64,000 nucleotides of DNA from Adiantum capillus-veneris (Eukaryota; Streptophyta; Polypodiopsida; Polypodiales; Pteridaceae), in the NCBI GenBank assembly GCA_014529385.2, contig CM043953.1:109872549-109936548 (forward strand). The letters run 5' to 3'. Below the pieces are notes generated by a model, which saw nothing but the letters and a program-made list of their open reading frames with translations, was not told the origin of the DNA and did not search any database. Numbering within the stretch: the first letter of the stretch is position 1; the number at the start of each line of letters is the position of its first letter. Shown here piece after piece: positions 35,713 to 47,509 of the stretch. The translations under genes and the position numbers were made by a program.

Positions 35713-37125
35713 TTAATCATCAGCTGGTCGTAAGCCAGATGTCATTACAATGTTGTAACCCACTCTATGGGCACCATTTAAACATAAGGAGAGGTCAAAA
35801 GCTTTAGGCCGGGTTTTGGGATTTAGGCGCTTGCCGGTTTCAAGATGAGCAAGTACATTACTAAAAAAATGTCTCTTGCTTTGTTCTTGGGGCTCTGGTA
35901 AGCACTTCAAAATGCGTTTACATGTATGACACATGGAATAAATATCCATAGCTTTGGTCCAGGAGGGAGGATTACTAGATATACATTCGGGGGCTGCCCA
36001 TGGATAATCTCTCTCATATTGTTTTCTAGTTTCTATCTGCATATCGCGTAGAGGAGGAAAACCGTCTGTGGTATTTTTTTTGGTGCATGAACCCCACTCC
36101 ACAATGCTGGCATAAACACCTTTTTCGCCAAAATGCAGCATCATATTTCGAGAGTGTAGATCATTGTGGAGGTAGTTATGCGAATGTATATACTTTAGAG
36201 TTAAGAGGAGAGCATTGATGATCTGCAAAATATTCTCCTGGAATAGCTCTACTGTTCCTACAGTGAGTACATAATCGCGGATGACAGGTTGGCTACCGTC
36301 TGCAGTGCATTCTTTGATCCATTGCTCCACATGGCCGCCATTCTAAAATCGTGAAATGAGCATTGGTCGCTCCACGTGGCGCACCATGGCAAGAGGGTAG
36401 ATAATACCTCGATGTGAAATATCCAAAATTGTTGCTTCGTCTTTGACCTGTTGCTCCATGGTGGGCCCATGTAAGTGTACTTTGAACATTTTTGCAGCAT
36501 ACACTTGATCTTTGAAAGCGGGATGTGTGACACCCACACGCTTCACATGTGCCCATCTTCCCTCTCCTAGCTGTAGAGCTTGGGTATTGAAGACGGCTGT
36601 GTCGAGTAAAAGGTGTAAAAGAGGTGGTAGTTGAGAGAGGTCTAATGTAGCAACGGATGACGTTGCAGGCTCTGTTCTAAGAATGATTTCTGGTTCAACA
36701 GCAGCTTCAAAAGAGCTGGCTTTCACTCTTGCACACTTTGCTGCTCTTTCTAACTTTTCCTTGCTCTTGAACTCCGTGTAAAGCTGTTGCACAAGATGTA
36801 TGCGCTCAGCTATGTTTGGCAAGGAAGTAATTGCAGGATTTTTCAGTTCTTGAAAGGTTTTCATGATCTGTCCAATGGTTTGTTTGACCATGTTTACTAA
36901 AGCACCTGATGTCAGGAGGGCTATGTCAAAAATAGCTGGTGCAAACTCTACCTGGAGCTGCTCAAACACAGACTTGGTTAGAGTCTCTGTAAGCTGATAA
37001 AAATGCTCCGGAGTGACAGGGTTTAAACAACGCCTAATCTCTGCCTCTGACGAGTAATGGAAGTGTCTCACAATCACTTCGGAGACGAACTTTTGTTGAT
37101 GTTTCGCTAGCTTCGTGTCTGCCAT
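35713..37125 (-). pseudogene. Protein-kinase-like gene of the hAT element (in-frame TAG)
   Basis: From ATG 37125 the frame covers 470 codons with one TAG at 36343-36345. Residues 1-180 form a helical N-terminal region. The kinase N-lobe follows: LGEGRWAHV (186-194) glycine loop, YAAKMFK with K212, helix-C E230. The TAG is at codon 261, the hinge between lobes (LISRF-stop-NGGHVEQW). The C-lobe has YLHNDLHSRNMML (D322, N327), VEWGS in place of DFG (343-345), WAAPECI (APE motif) and AMDIYSM. HxDLHxxN resembles tyrosine-kinase-like or bacterial-type loops more than HRDLKPEN. Glu for the metal-binding Asp suggests altered or lost catalysis, as in pseudokinases (inference). The start follows ...catacag/atATGG. 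Its role in transposition, if any, is unknown. Confidence 0.7.
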
Positions 37126-37332
37126 ATCTGTATGACAGAATTATAAATTAAGAATCTTACGAAATGATTGTACACCATAGTAACATAGTTATTATATAAT
37201 GAGTGTTAACCCTATATATATATATATTAAATGATGATTCAAATTTATTAAACAATACTAAATTATTGCAAATTGAAGAGAAAATCTTATGATTACAAAC
37301 CACATTGTGCGAATCGACCATGAAAATTAATT

Positions 37333-37343
37333 TAGAGAGAGAC

Positions 37344-37410
<67 letters not shown>
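37333..37410. repeat. (GA)n microsatellite upstream of the kinase gene
   Basis: About 78 bp of GA with an early gacaga interruption. Confidence 0.95.
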
Positions 37411-37414
<4 letters not shown>

Positions 37415-38500
37415 GGCCAGGAGTGTGAGATGCTCTCAGCACAAGAACTGGACCCTGCTATGTGCAGAAGTGTGAGATGATGAAAGAAATTACATCTAAA
37501 GGGTTGGAAAATCGTATATGTGAACAGCTCAGCTAGTGTGAGATATTCTCAGCACAAGTCCTGGATGCTGTTGTAAAATAGATTGATAGTTTTTATCAAT
37601 CTAATCCGTGATAAAGTGTGTGGAACTCACAACACAACTATCAACGGATAAATTAACAATTGCAGATGTAAGTTACCTATCGTATGTGTTTACGTCCAAA
37701 ACAACACCAAGTCATTTAATGATGAAAAATGATGTTCTTTTGGAATATGAAACACATGAGTAACCAGTATGTCACATTAAGATGAAGAGGGCATGAAAAT
37801 ATGCATCTCTTCACTCTTAATATAACGAGTGGTAACGCTTGTGTTTCTATGTAACACATATGACAGAAAAAACTTAATCTAAAATTGTAAATTTTATAAG
37901 CTATTTCTAATGGAGTGTGTGGTGCGCACAACACAACCATCAGCAAACAGCTCAACAATCTCAAATGTAAATCAATTGTTGTATATATCTACGTTCAGAG
38001 TAACACCAAGTCATCTGCTGATGAACAATGATGTTACTACAGAAATAGAAGCACAAAAATAACGAAAGTCGTATTAAGATGAAGAGGGCATAAAGTATGC
38101 ATCTCTACACTCTTAAAATGACGAACATTAATTTTTGTGCTTCTATGTAGAATAATCAATAATGATTTACTTTAAGATTGTAAATTTTATAGGCCACTCT
38201 GAAGTGAGAGGTGTAGCATCATGCCTACTACACTCCACGAGTCGACCTCTAATCCTAACTCATCTCTATGGTGAAAGATATACTACTACACCATACGAGT
38301 GAGAATCTAAATTTACCCTAAGCCTTCCTTGGAGTGATTTATATAACTACAGACCAAGGGAAAGGAAACTATATTCTATACACCTCTGAAGTGAGCCATA
38401 TGGCTACACACCACGAAGTGGCTTACGACCTGCAAGCCAACTTTGTGGTGAGAGCCGAAACTACTGCACCACACAAGTCTGGCACAACACAAAAAAAAAG
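37411..38500. repeat. Right subterminal repeat and hairpin array of the hAT element
   Basis: The first part has GTGtGAGAtgcTCTCagCAC-like hairpins (about 37421 and 37536) and a perfect AGATTGATA/TATCAATCT hairpin (about 37579-37601). Then come two copies of a ~300-bp unit (about 37600-37900 and 37900-38200), each with gtgtgtgg...cacaacacaac, caccaagtcat, gatgaagagggcat and cttctatgta. Then five ~45-bp hairpin units (38190-38500), for example TATGGTG/CACCATA near 38268-38296, CCTTGG/CCAAGG near 38327-38362 and GTGGTG/CACCAC near 38448-38476. Several of these keep an actac(t) word in the loop. Confidence 0.7.
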
Positions 38501-38625
38501 TTAATATTTATTGAAAACTTAAAAAATATACCTGAAAACCGCTGTAAATCGAAGACGTTGTCTCTATCTGGCAAACTCTCAGAAGCTCCAAGCTCTCCAA
38601 ACTCCAAGAAAGTCCACAATGCTTT

Positions 38626-38760
38626 TCGATCGAATACGGCGACGATTGTATATATATACTTTTTTTCGATCGATATATTTTTCGATCGAAATACTTTTCG
38701 ATCAATATATTCTTTTTTTCGATCGATATATTTTTCGATCGAAAAATATATCGATCATAA
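38626..38760. repeat. Right cluster of TTCGATCGAA palindromes
   Basis: At least six copies or variants (ttcgatcgaa, ttcgatcgat, ttcgatcaat, atcgatcat) in about 130 bases, mirrored with the left cluster. The terminal 100 bases (38760-38860) carry several acgtata/tatacg words, as does the left end. Confidence 0.75.
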
Positions 38761-38868
38761 AATGTTTTATACGGTTATTCGGTAATTATTCAAAAATACG
38801 ACGTATATTGACGTTTTATACGTATAATTTTTGTTATACGGGCGTATAAATGCAACGCAGGTTGGGGG

Positions 38869-39039
38869 GGGGGGGGGAGTTGCATGTGCGTTTCTATCTT
38901 GGGAGATCCCCTGGGACTTCTAAAGGGAAAAGGGAAGTTGAGATTTGCTTAGATGTGCATTAAAGGAAACGAAAAGCAAATTTGGGTTAAAGAGAAAAAA
39001 CAAAGTAAAAAGAAAAGTGATGCTTTGATCTGTGTGTAG

Positions 39040-39083
<44 letters not shown>

Positions 39084-40885
39084 GAATTTGAATTATGTCG
39101 CGTAGGTGCGACTGCAGGTGGGATGGATCTCTCTTATGTAGCTTGACAAGCCACAACAACGAGGGCACGAGGCTTGCATGTCTCTTTGTCACACAGGCGG
39201 ATGGGGTCGACAATTGCCAGTGGAGTTGGGATGCCTATTTTTCCTCTGCGATCTGTGGAGCCAGGATAGCCAGAGTGCGAGGTGCATCGTGCAATGGTTT
39301 GAGTCGTGGAGGTAGGACAAGAAGGTGCAACATGCAAACTGCTAGAGGCCACATAGGCAAAGGGAGGGAGGGCATATCTCCGTTTGAGAAGGAAATTGGG
39401 CATTGCATAAGGATAGGTGCAAAAAGTAAGGGAGGACACAGCCTTGAGCCCATTCTCTTCTCTCTATGAGCATGACGAGGGGGGTGGGAGCACTCTGCAG
39501 ACGAATGCGGGCTCGGGATGCATTGAGAGGGTGTGAACACCATCCAAGTGAACACGTTGGGACTTCAGAAAGGCAGGAGGAGGGAATATGACTAGATTCC
39601 TACTAATGAAGTGGGAATATGTTTTTTCTTTCTTTTTTTTGGGGGGGGGGGGGGGACGGGAGTTGAAGGAAGGGAAACTAAGAGACGTGCGGTAGAGCAG
39701 GCACATGATATTGATTTTATTTATTTATTCATGTTATCGCTTGAGAGACAGTCACGTTGTTGCGATATGCTAGTTAGCTAAGATGGCTGGTTTGGGTCTG
39801 CAAGGTCTTGAGTTCGAGATCCATAAACTTTTGCTTTGCATCCTTGGCTGATGAGAGGAGGGGGTTGATTTGATGAGATTCCATCTAATCCAATAAGAGT
39901 AGACCTAGAAGGTTGGCACCATAAGTGAAAAAGAAGAAGGGTTTTTTTTTATTTTTTTGTTTTTGATGAATAAAACCACCTTACACACCATCATAGGCTT
40001 GTAGCCTGGTGGTTTAGCTTGACCCTTGGCTTTTCAACGTGATGGATTCAAATGTGACTAATGAAAAGTGATATAAATATTAAAAAGTAGTTTTCTTGTG
40101 AACTTTGAAATGGAGAGTGGGTGGAGATTTTGAGCATCCTCTGAAGACTCCATATAATGGACTTGGAGTAGACCGAGTGGGGATTGCATTTCCTTAAGGG
40201 GAATCTAGCAAGATGTTATAGGCAAGTTTGCAACTGCAATGTAAAGTGAATGGAGAGGGGTTGCATGGGAGGAGATTGAGGCGTTTTGGATGGTTTGGCA
40301 GATGGCAAGGAAGGCCCCGATAGCATCTGTGCAGATAAGACATGCAAGTCAAGTGATGGGACAACGGGGCACAAGGAAGACCGCACTCGTTGGGGAAAGC
40401 TTTCTTTTTAGATAGAAAATAATGTTGGGTAGACACCAAGGCCTCGTGGGTGACTTGGTTATTGCATTATTTCATGATCATTGAGCGCAATATGGGTGCG
40501 AGTGGTGTTCTAGGTGACAGATGTTAACCCTTTCTTCCAAAGGAGAACCAAGAACAAATCTTTGAAGATTCCATACAATCGAAACCATGCCAATTACTCT
40601 TTAAAGCTCAACATGGTGATTTATGTACCAATTGAAGTAGAAGGTGAAGGATATTAATAAAGGGACCACAAAAAAGGTAACAAATCAGAAGGAATCTTTA
40701 AACTTTCGAGAGGGAGAGCGAGTAGATATTTAAATTTCAAGAATCAATCCTGAGAGGAGGGAAAAAAAAAAGCTAAGCTTTGAATCAAAACATGTAGAAA
40801 AAAAGAAAACGATTAGGTGCCCAAAACGACTTTTTGGAGTGAAGCCATTAAAGTGTTTTGGTAATCAAAATAGCTAAGCTTTTAA
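38869..40885. other. Repeat-rich stretch without recognised genes
   Basis: Poly-G at 38864-38877 and 39641-39655, TC run at 39041-39080. No conserved protein seen. A tRNA-like word pair (tagttagctaagatgg ... ggtcttgagttcgagatcc, about 39770-39822) suggests a SINE. A second, weaker pair (tggtggtttagcttg ... tggattcaaatg) lies at about 40009-40053. Confidence 0.4.
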
Positions 40886-41266
40886 TCAAAACATGTGAAA
40901 AAAAGAAAATGAGTATATCCTAGAGTCATCAAAGTGTTTTGATAATGGAGCCTTAACTCTTACCTCTTGCAAATCATTCCCTTGTGATGCATCAATCACA
41001 ATGGTGAGTTTTTCTATATTGTCCGTGGAGAAGAATAGTGAAATACCCTTATACTCATCGACAGGGTAACTAGCACGGAAATGTAACAAAGCAGCTTCAA
41101 CTCTTGAATGGGGAGAGAAGTTCAGATACTTCAAGGATTCCTCCCGCAATTGGTCCCCTTGGCTCTCAAAACTTGGAAGGGGCTCCTTGGACCCCTTTTG
41201 GAGAAAAGTTGCACGACTAGTGAACAACAAAGGAATCTCTAAACTTTCACATCTTTGGGATGACAA
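40886..41266 (-). CDS. Unidentified coding-like fragment, up to 126 aa
   Basis: I do not recognise it. The frame has mixed composition without low complexity (SRVEAALLHFRASYPVDEYK, TIVIDASQGNDLQEV) and looks like an exon or a fragment of a larger protein rather than a random frame. It has no clear partner exon nearby and an ATG only at its 5' end. It may be a gene fragment captured or left over in the repeat region. Confidence 0.3.
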   Translation of the reverse strand: MSSQRCESLEIPLLFTSRATFLQKGSKEPLPSFESQGDQLREESLKYLNFSPHSRVEAALLHFRASYPVDEYKGISLFFSTDNIEKLTIVIDASQGNDLQEVRVKAPLSKHFDDSRIYSFSFFHMF

Positions 41267-41379
41267 AAGCTCTTGCTAGAAGGATGTGAAGCTCATAGTG
41301 ATGGAACATAAATTGGGGATATATGAAAGGCTTCTCATTAGTAGACTTTTAGAAGTGTTGGCATCTTCATTTCCATTTG

Positions 41380-42182
41380 TTTGCGGATTAGAAATAGATT
41401 AGAGAGCGTGGCATTGGTCGAAAGACAAAGTGTTCTCGCTTCCCAAGACTCGGAGTACCTATAATGTGCTAGTGTACAAAGCGGATTGGTTTGCTTCACT
41501 CAACAGAATTTGGAAGAAAAATTGGTCAGAAGAACGCTCGTAAAGAGGGTTACTACCATCTGGGAGATTAAAGGGCCATATTAAAGAGGGTTACTACCAT
41601 CTGGGGAGCCTTGCCCACTGGGATTAAGGTGCACGCTAGAGGGTTTGGCTTTGACACTTTCTCTGGTTGTAGGTCAGCCTTGAAAGACCCCCTTCATCTG
41701 TGGACTAGCCGCTAGGGTTTGCACATGGGTATGAAGGACTTGGAAGATCATCTATTTTACAGATGACCTAATCTTGGGAGGGCGTGGTATCCAAAGCCAT
41801 ACCATTTTGGTGTGTACTCAGATAATGAGATTCTGCTACTTAAACCAAGCATGGAAGTCTAGGAGCCGTCGAGTCTTCGAGGACAAACTGGATGTAGCTC
41901 TCTTTGATGATATTGTGTGATTGAGCATTGAGCTCATACATGTGGCCCAGGAGCAAAAAAAGGGGTAGTTGACAAAGATGAAGGATGGATACATGCATTG
42001 AGCTGCTTAGAACACTCAAGAGGGTAGGAGTAACATCTCTGGTAGGTATCCTCTTTCTCAGTGTACAAGTCTCTGATGGAACCCTAGCCCCCTCAAGGCA
42101 CATGTGGTGCTCGAGGGCAATGGTATTCTTATCGAGTTAATATAAATTCTCTCAACTCACAATTGTATGGCCAAAAAAAAAA
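41380..42182 (+). mobile_element. LINE 3' end (decayed ORF2 tail plus poly-A)
   Basis: Multi-frame coding traces (WHWSKDKVFSLPKTRSTYNV, FCYLNQAWKSR, RRVFEDKLDVALFDD) look like the C-terminal part of a plant LINE ORF2. The segment ends ctcacaattgtatggcc plus ten or more A at about 42173-42182, resembling the tail of the LINE at 21807-22385. A short internal duplication (agagggttactaccatctggg, 41545 and 41585) is present. No intact frame. Confidence 0.5.
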
Positions 42183-42790
42183 TGCTACTCTTCAAAGTAC
42201 ACTTGCATCTACTTCGATATATATCATATTTAAGCATATTTTACCACATAGGGAATAGAAAACAAGAGACAAAACGTGTTTGCATACTTGTGCCAAGAGA
42301 GCTCACATACCGCATATAAATTTGAATAATCCTATAGAGAATAGAGAATCTACAACTCTTCATTCCATAGAAATCATCTTATTCAAGCATATAAAGAAGC
42401 TTCATTAGCTTTTAAGAGCGCTTTATCATATTAAATCTTTCCCCTTACATAATGTGTTAAGAGTTAGAGAAACATAGCCCTTGCAAGCGGCACAGTTACA
42501 AACAGATGGAGGCAAAACCTTCTTCTTCTTCATCACTCACTCAAGATAGGAAGTTTACAATGCATAAAAGGGAAAATACAACGTAGGGAGAAACTGATAC
42601 AACGGCATAGTGTGAATCATTAGTGATTGGGCTGGGTGGATAAGTGCGCCATCACTCCAGTAGGTAGACCAATCGGTATACTCCATCTGTAGGATCTTTG
42701 TCAAAGATATGCGTACCTACGAAGGTGCGCCAGTAATGATAATTGTTGACGATACTCATCCAGTACATGTTGAGCTTGACATCTATCACT

Positions 42791-42800
42791 CCCCCTCAAG
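42791..42800 (-). other. Polypurine tract of the truncated copia element
   Basis: The minus strand reads gagcttgagggggagtgatag, the usual purine tract plus TG start of a copia 3' LTR. Confidence 0.65.
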
Positions 42801-42849
42801 CTCAATGGCATCTCCCGTACACCAAGCAATGTTCAAAACTGACAGCGTA

Positions 42850-44690
42850 GCCTCTACTCCAAGGACCTTCGTAAAGATATCTGCAACTTACTCATCCGTC
42901 GTCGCGTAGTTAAGGTCGATGACGCCTGCCAAGACCCTCTCTCGGATAAAGTGATAATGCACCTCAATGTGTTTTGTCCTTGCATAAAACATTAGGTTTT
43001 CGAACCAACTATGTGTTGCTAAAATTGCCACAATAAATGAGAACCGGCCTTTGTACCTGTACTCTAAAGTCTTGAATTAGTAAATGCAACCATTCTATTT
43101 CACATGCCGCCTCCACATCACCCTTGTACTTTGCCTTTGTATTGTGATAGCAGCACTCCCAAGTGAAAACATGAATTCGTTAGTAAACCTATGATCATAT
43201 ATGCTACCATCCCAATCCACATACGTGTAACCATAGAGCCACAACTCAACATTAGCCCTGTAAAAGAGTGCATGATTTAAAATAGAACTCACATAGCGTA
43301 ATTTATGTCTCACTGCATCCAAATGTGGCTTCTTGAGAAGAGACTACATAAACTGACCCACCAATCCAATTGTGTAACTCAAGTTTGAACGTGAGATAGT
43401 CAAGTAGATCAAATTACCCACAATCTTTATAAAAATGGTACCATTCTCAAGTACTTGACCTACATCATTCTCCAACTTTAAATTCTGATCCAAGGACATT
43501 GCAATAGGTTTACAATTAGCCATACCATACTTTGTCAGCATGTCCAAAGAATACTGCCTTTGTGACATCCATACACCCTCTTGTGTGTGAATAATTTCAA
43601 TGCCCAACAAGTAACAAAAATCTCCCAAATCTTTCATCTCAAATTCTTGCATATATAGGTTCTGTACACCCTCTACTTCAGCCATATTATCACCACCAAT
43701 AATCAAGTCATCCGTATAGATACAAATAATCACAATTCTTGCATCATTCTTTTGCACATACAAAGAGTGATCTGCATCAGACATTCAAAAACCCGAAGAG
43801 ATGAGGAATGCCACAATCCTCTAATACCAAGCTCTAAGTGCTTGCTTCAACCCATATAGTGCTTTCTTTAGCTTGCATACAAGGTCACATAGACTCATAT
43901 TCACATTACCATGTGTCTACATTATATACACAACTTGCTCAAAATCTCCATTTAAGAAAGCATTCTTGGCATTCATATGTTTCAACACCCATCCCAAAGC
44001 TATAGCCACTGCAATAAACACATGAACGACAACCATTTTGGCTACAGGGCTGAGCATCTCCTCATAATCCATCTCATATGTATGTGCATAATCCTTGGCC
44101 ACAAGTATTGCTTTGTACTTGCTCACATTGCCATCAGAATTGTGTTTTATCTTGTAAACCCACTTGCATCTAATTGTCTTCTTTCCCTTTGGTAATGGCA
44201 CCAACTCCCATGCTCCATTTGCATCAAGGGCAGCCATCTCTTCATCCATAGCTTGCCGCCATTTTGCATCCTTAACAACATCCTCAAAACAAGTAGGTTT
44301 TTCTTCCTCTATAATCTTTGCCATATATGCACAATGATAAGCCACATAACTACCATAAGTCAATCTCTGCATATAATGTCTTACTCTCTCAAATCTACAT
44401 GGTCCAAAATCACTTTCAGGTGCCTTACTCTATTCTTGCATCCAGAGTCTTCACAGAGAGTATGCCGAACTCCCCATCTAAACTCTGCTCAAGACCACTG
44501 ATATCACCATCATCATGATCTGCACTCAAATCTGGTAGCTTATGGGTATCATCAACTTTTTCATTTCCTTCTCTTAATACATTTGACGAGTTAGCAAGAC
44601 TCATTCTTTCATGCAACCTACTACTCCATGGATTCTCATCATAATTAGCATTAGGTGACCCTTATGGAATTTTCTTGCTAGATGGGACTC
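42850..44690 (-). pseudogene. copia reverse transcriptase and RNase H, broken
   Basis: From 44372 down: WELVPLPKGKKTIRCKWVYK, KYKAILVAKDYAHTYEMDY, FIAVAIALGW, NAFLNGDFEQVVYIM, then (after a stop) KLKKALYGLKQALRAWY, and from 43784 YVQKNDARIVIICIYTDDLI with the catalytic YTDD. FEMKDLGDFCYLLGIEI and QRQYSLDMLTKYGM follow. RNase H parts: GYTYVDWDGSIYDHRFTNEF, SLGSAAIT, HIEVHYHFIRERVLAG, VADIFTKVLG. Stops and frame changes interrupt it near 43915, 43340 and 42890. 44425-44616 is the variable linker before RT. Gag, protease and integrase are missing. Confidence 0.85.
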
Positions 44691-44700
44691 ACAATTATTG

Positions 44701-45788
44701 AGAGGTTCCTATGGGTTACCAAGAAAATACATTGATAAGGCGAGAATAAGCTCCAGTTAGCAATTCTTATATATCACAAGTTAGTGAGTGTTCCTATCAA
44801 TTAGCAACAAGGGAGGATTTTATCTACTATGTGTTTAATGAATAGCAAAACCTTTGCAAAGGCTATGTTGATTAGAAAATCCATCGGTAGTAGCATCAAA
44901 TTTATAACTTTGGATAATTTATTTGGTTAAAAGTTAAACTATTTTCATTAAACCCCATTTGAAAAGGGATTATTTGGTTGATGTTTGAAGGCCTATATGA
45001 ACAAACGAGTGATGGAAACTAATGAACATAAATACATATCTAAACCAACATGGTAGTAATTAGAAAACAAGAAACATGGGTGAGTGGTGTGGAAACTAAG
45101 AGACTAGTATCCAATCAAAACTATGTCTACTAAGACGAGTGGAACTGATTAGCCGAGTACTTTTCACAAGACTTGTTGTTAGTTAAGGATAAGTCTCAAA
45201 CTATACCTAGGAATTTATGGTTGGTGATCGCGCCTCTTGAACGTAGGGAGAAAGGCGTCATCTATAGATCCCAAGCATGTTGAGATTTGATTCATTTTGT
45301 TATTGGATGTTTTTTTCCTATCATAACTTATGGGTTTTTGAATTAGTTTGTGGTGTAGGACCTTACATCCACGACCATGAAGGATAAAGGCCTGCCTCAC
45401 TTGTCTTCCATCCTTGCTTCTTTGGATAGGAATGAGATGTCCTCAACAGAGCCCAAGTATGGAAGAAGGTTCAACCTTCACGTCACCCCAACCTCTCGGT
45501 TGCGAACTGTACAATTGATATCAAAGTGCCTAGGTCTGACAATCCAACCACCTTACGAGCAATGTATCACGCTATTTGCCAATCATCGGAATTTCATTTC
45601 CCACCCAACACTTGGGTACATATTATTCTTTGGGCTCAAAGATATAACTTCACCATCCAAGCACATCTCATTGAAGCCTAGGATCACCCTCTTCTTGGCT
45701 TATCAAAAGCTTAGGATCTTCCTTGTTGTCGTATCTCTTGCAATAGAGTTGTGCAACAAAAGAAGCAATAGGTAAAGAGAGCTCTAAA

Positions 45789-45851
<63 letters not shown>

Positions 45852-47402
45852 AGAGAGAGTATGTGTGTGTAAGAGAGAGAGAGAGAGAGTGTACGTGTGT
45901 ACGTGCTTGTGCATGCATGCATACTTGCATAGGCATAGATATAGATTGAGTAGCTCACAACATGGCTCAACTCACAAGAGCAATGATTGAGCTAATATCT
46001 CCATAACTGCAACAACACTGTCTTCCAATACAATAGCTTGATGTAGTGCATGAAATTATTGGTCTTCTATAATCAATATTTGACAGGCTCTCCTTTGAAG
46101 TCGAGTCTCCATTTTCTACCCTTCAGACAAATCTCTGTTGTGGCAACTTGTCTCATCTATGTCTTGGTCCTTTGTACCCCATTTCAATCTTTTTTATGTT
46201 GTTTAGTTCAATTGAAGGACTTGTTCTTTTCGAGACGATTTGTGAGTTTTGAAGCTATAAACAAGAAATTTGATAAAATCTAGTCAAGGAATGTGTTCTT
46301 GAATACATATAGTCTTTGTATCATCTATTTAAATAACATCACAAAGACAATGTGATCCATAATCAATTTCACTGTGAAAAAAATAACATTCTTAGGTTTC
46401 AAAGAAACCTAACTTGCTTTCTAAATTCTAAAAGTGAAACGTGAAATACCATAAGAAAAAACTACCACACAATCTTTATGCATCAAAAAAGAAATTCATT
46501 TTGTGTGAAAAAGTAAGGGGTGCATTTGTTCAAGAAAATGGTAGTGAATCCAAAAGCACCACTTAACCTATCTTACAAGCCATCAACATAGGCAAACAGA
46601 AAATCGATTATTTATGGAAATTTTACTAGGATTGAATAGTCCATGTGATAAATCCCATTCTTCTTTTGCACTCAAAGAATTGGAGCACAAAGAGGTGAAC
46701 TATTTAGCTTAATTATAACTCAATTTAACAATTGCCAGACATGCTATGGATTTTTTTAATCAAGTTCATTTTGGCAATATGGTGCTCAAAAAGATGGTGC
46801 ACTACATATGGGACTAATAGTATAGTATGTAATCATGGAGGTAGGCCAATAGCAAACATTTCTTTATACTTTGTTTTTTTTAAAAGTCGAGCTAATAACC
46901 ATACAAAATGTGAAGCTCTTAATCCTTCATCATTTTTAATATGTAACATAATTTGTCTGATTGCTTAACTATGCAAACTAAGAAAAATTAACAGACAAGC
47001 GATGCATAAACTGACTCTTGAATCAGCTCAGAGGGACAGCTTTTTTGAGGTCTACCTAGTTGGAAGGAAAATCTTGTTAAATTCTTTGGGCTATGAAGTT
47101 TACTATGAGAAACATGTACTTATTGTCAAAGGATGATGGCATATGCATAATCCCTCTTTCCATGCACTGCAATATAAGCTTGTTGGTCTTCTTGAGACGC
47201 ATGGTTCCCCAGTCTACATATTTTGGGTCTTATACTTCTTATACTAGATTACATATTCTAGGATTCTTGAAAACAATACAATTGTTTGGTCACAATGCTA
47301 GGTAGTTAATTGCTTATTAGAATCTTTAGTGGAGTTCCTCAAAATGGAGAAATCAAAAGAGGTAATCATCTTCTTTTATCTTTCAAAAGGGAACTCTCAT
47401 TT
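44701..47402. other. No recognised gene; microsatellite and decayed sequence
   Basis: A frame of up to 132 codons at 45377-45775 (+) shows no family features. A GT run followed by GA/GT runs lies at 45790-45895. The rest (46000-47300) is AT-rich with many stops in all frames; some stretches look like decayed retroelement coding but I cannot assign them. Confidence 0.4.

Positions 47403-47492
<90 letters not shown>
47403..47492. repeat. (TC)n(AC)n microsatellite
   Basis: About 48 bp TC followed by about 42 bp AC, just ahead of the LINE ORF1 remnant. Confidence 0.95.
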
Positions 47493-47494
<2 letters not shown>

Positions 47495-47509
47495 ATCGGA
47501 AAACTCCAA

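Larger units (their letters stand above)
31175..38860 (+). mobile_element. hAT-type DNA transposon carrying a kinase and a coiled-coil gene (7.7 kb)
   Basis: Ends: left CTAAGTTGCATTATTCG, right (reverse complement) CTGCGTTGCATTTATACG, i.e. short inverted termini CTnnGTTGCATTwAT. Flanking 8-mers gtgggggg (31167-31174) and gttggggg (38861-38868) fit an 8-bp hAT target duplication with one change, but both lie in G-rich sequence. Inside, in order: GATC palindrome cluster, hairpin array, transposase (+), coiled-coil ORF (-), kinase (-), GA tract, repeat/hairpin array, GATC palindrome cluster. The mirrored arrangement around the genes is the best evidence that all three genes belong to one unit. 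Confidence 0.65.
42183..44700 (-). mobile_element. Truncated copia element (linker, RT, RNase H, 3' end)
   Basis: Right to left: integrase-RT linker, RT, RNase H, polypurine tract and the start of a 3' LTR. It stops at about 44700 on the 5' side. The LTR is tentatively 42183-42788 (minus-strand TGATAGATG to TAGCA); its far end abuts the poly-A of the LINE. Confidence 0.65.

Noticed and set aside
31175-38860. Kinase and coiled-coil genes as ordinary host genes into which a hAT element landed nearby
   Set aside because: The right palindrome cluster, right hairpin array and right terminus lie beyond the kinase, so the genes are inside the element. Kept as the alternative to test.
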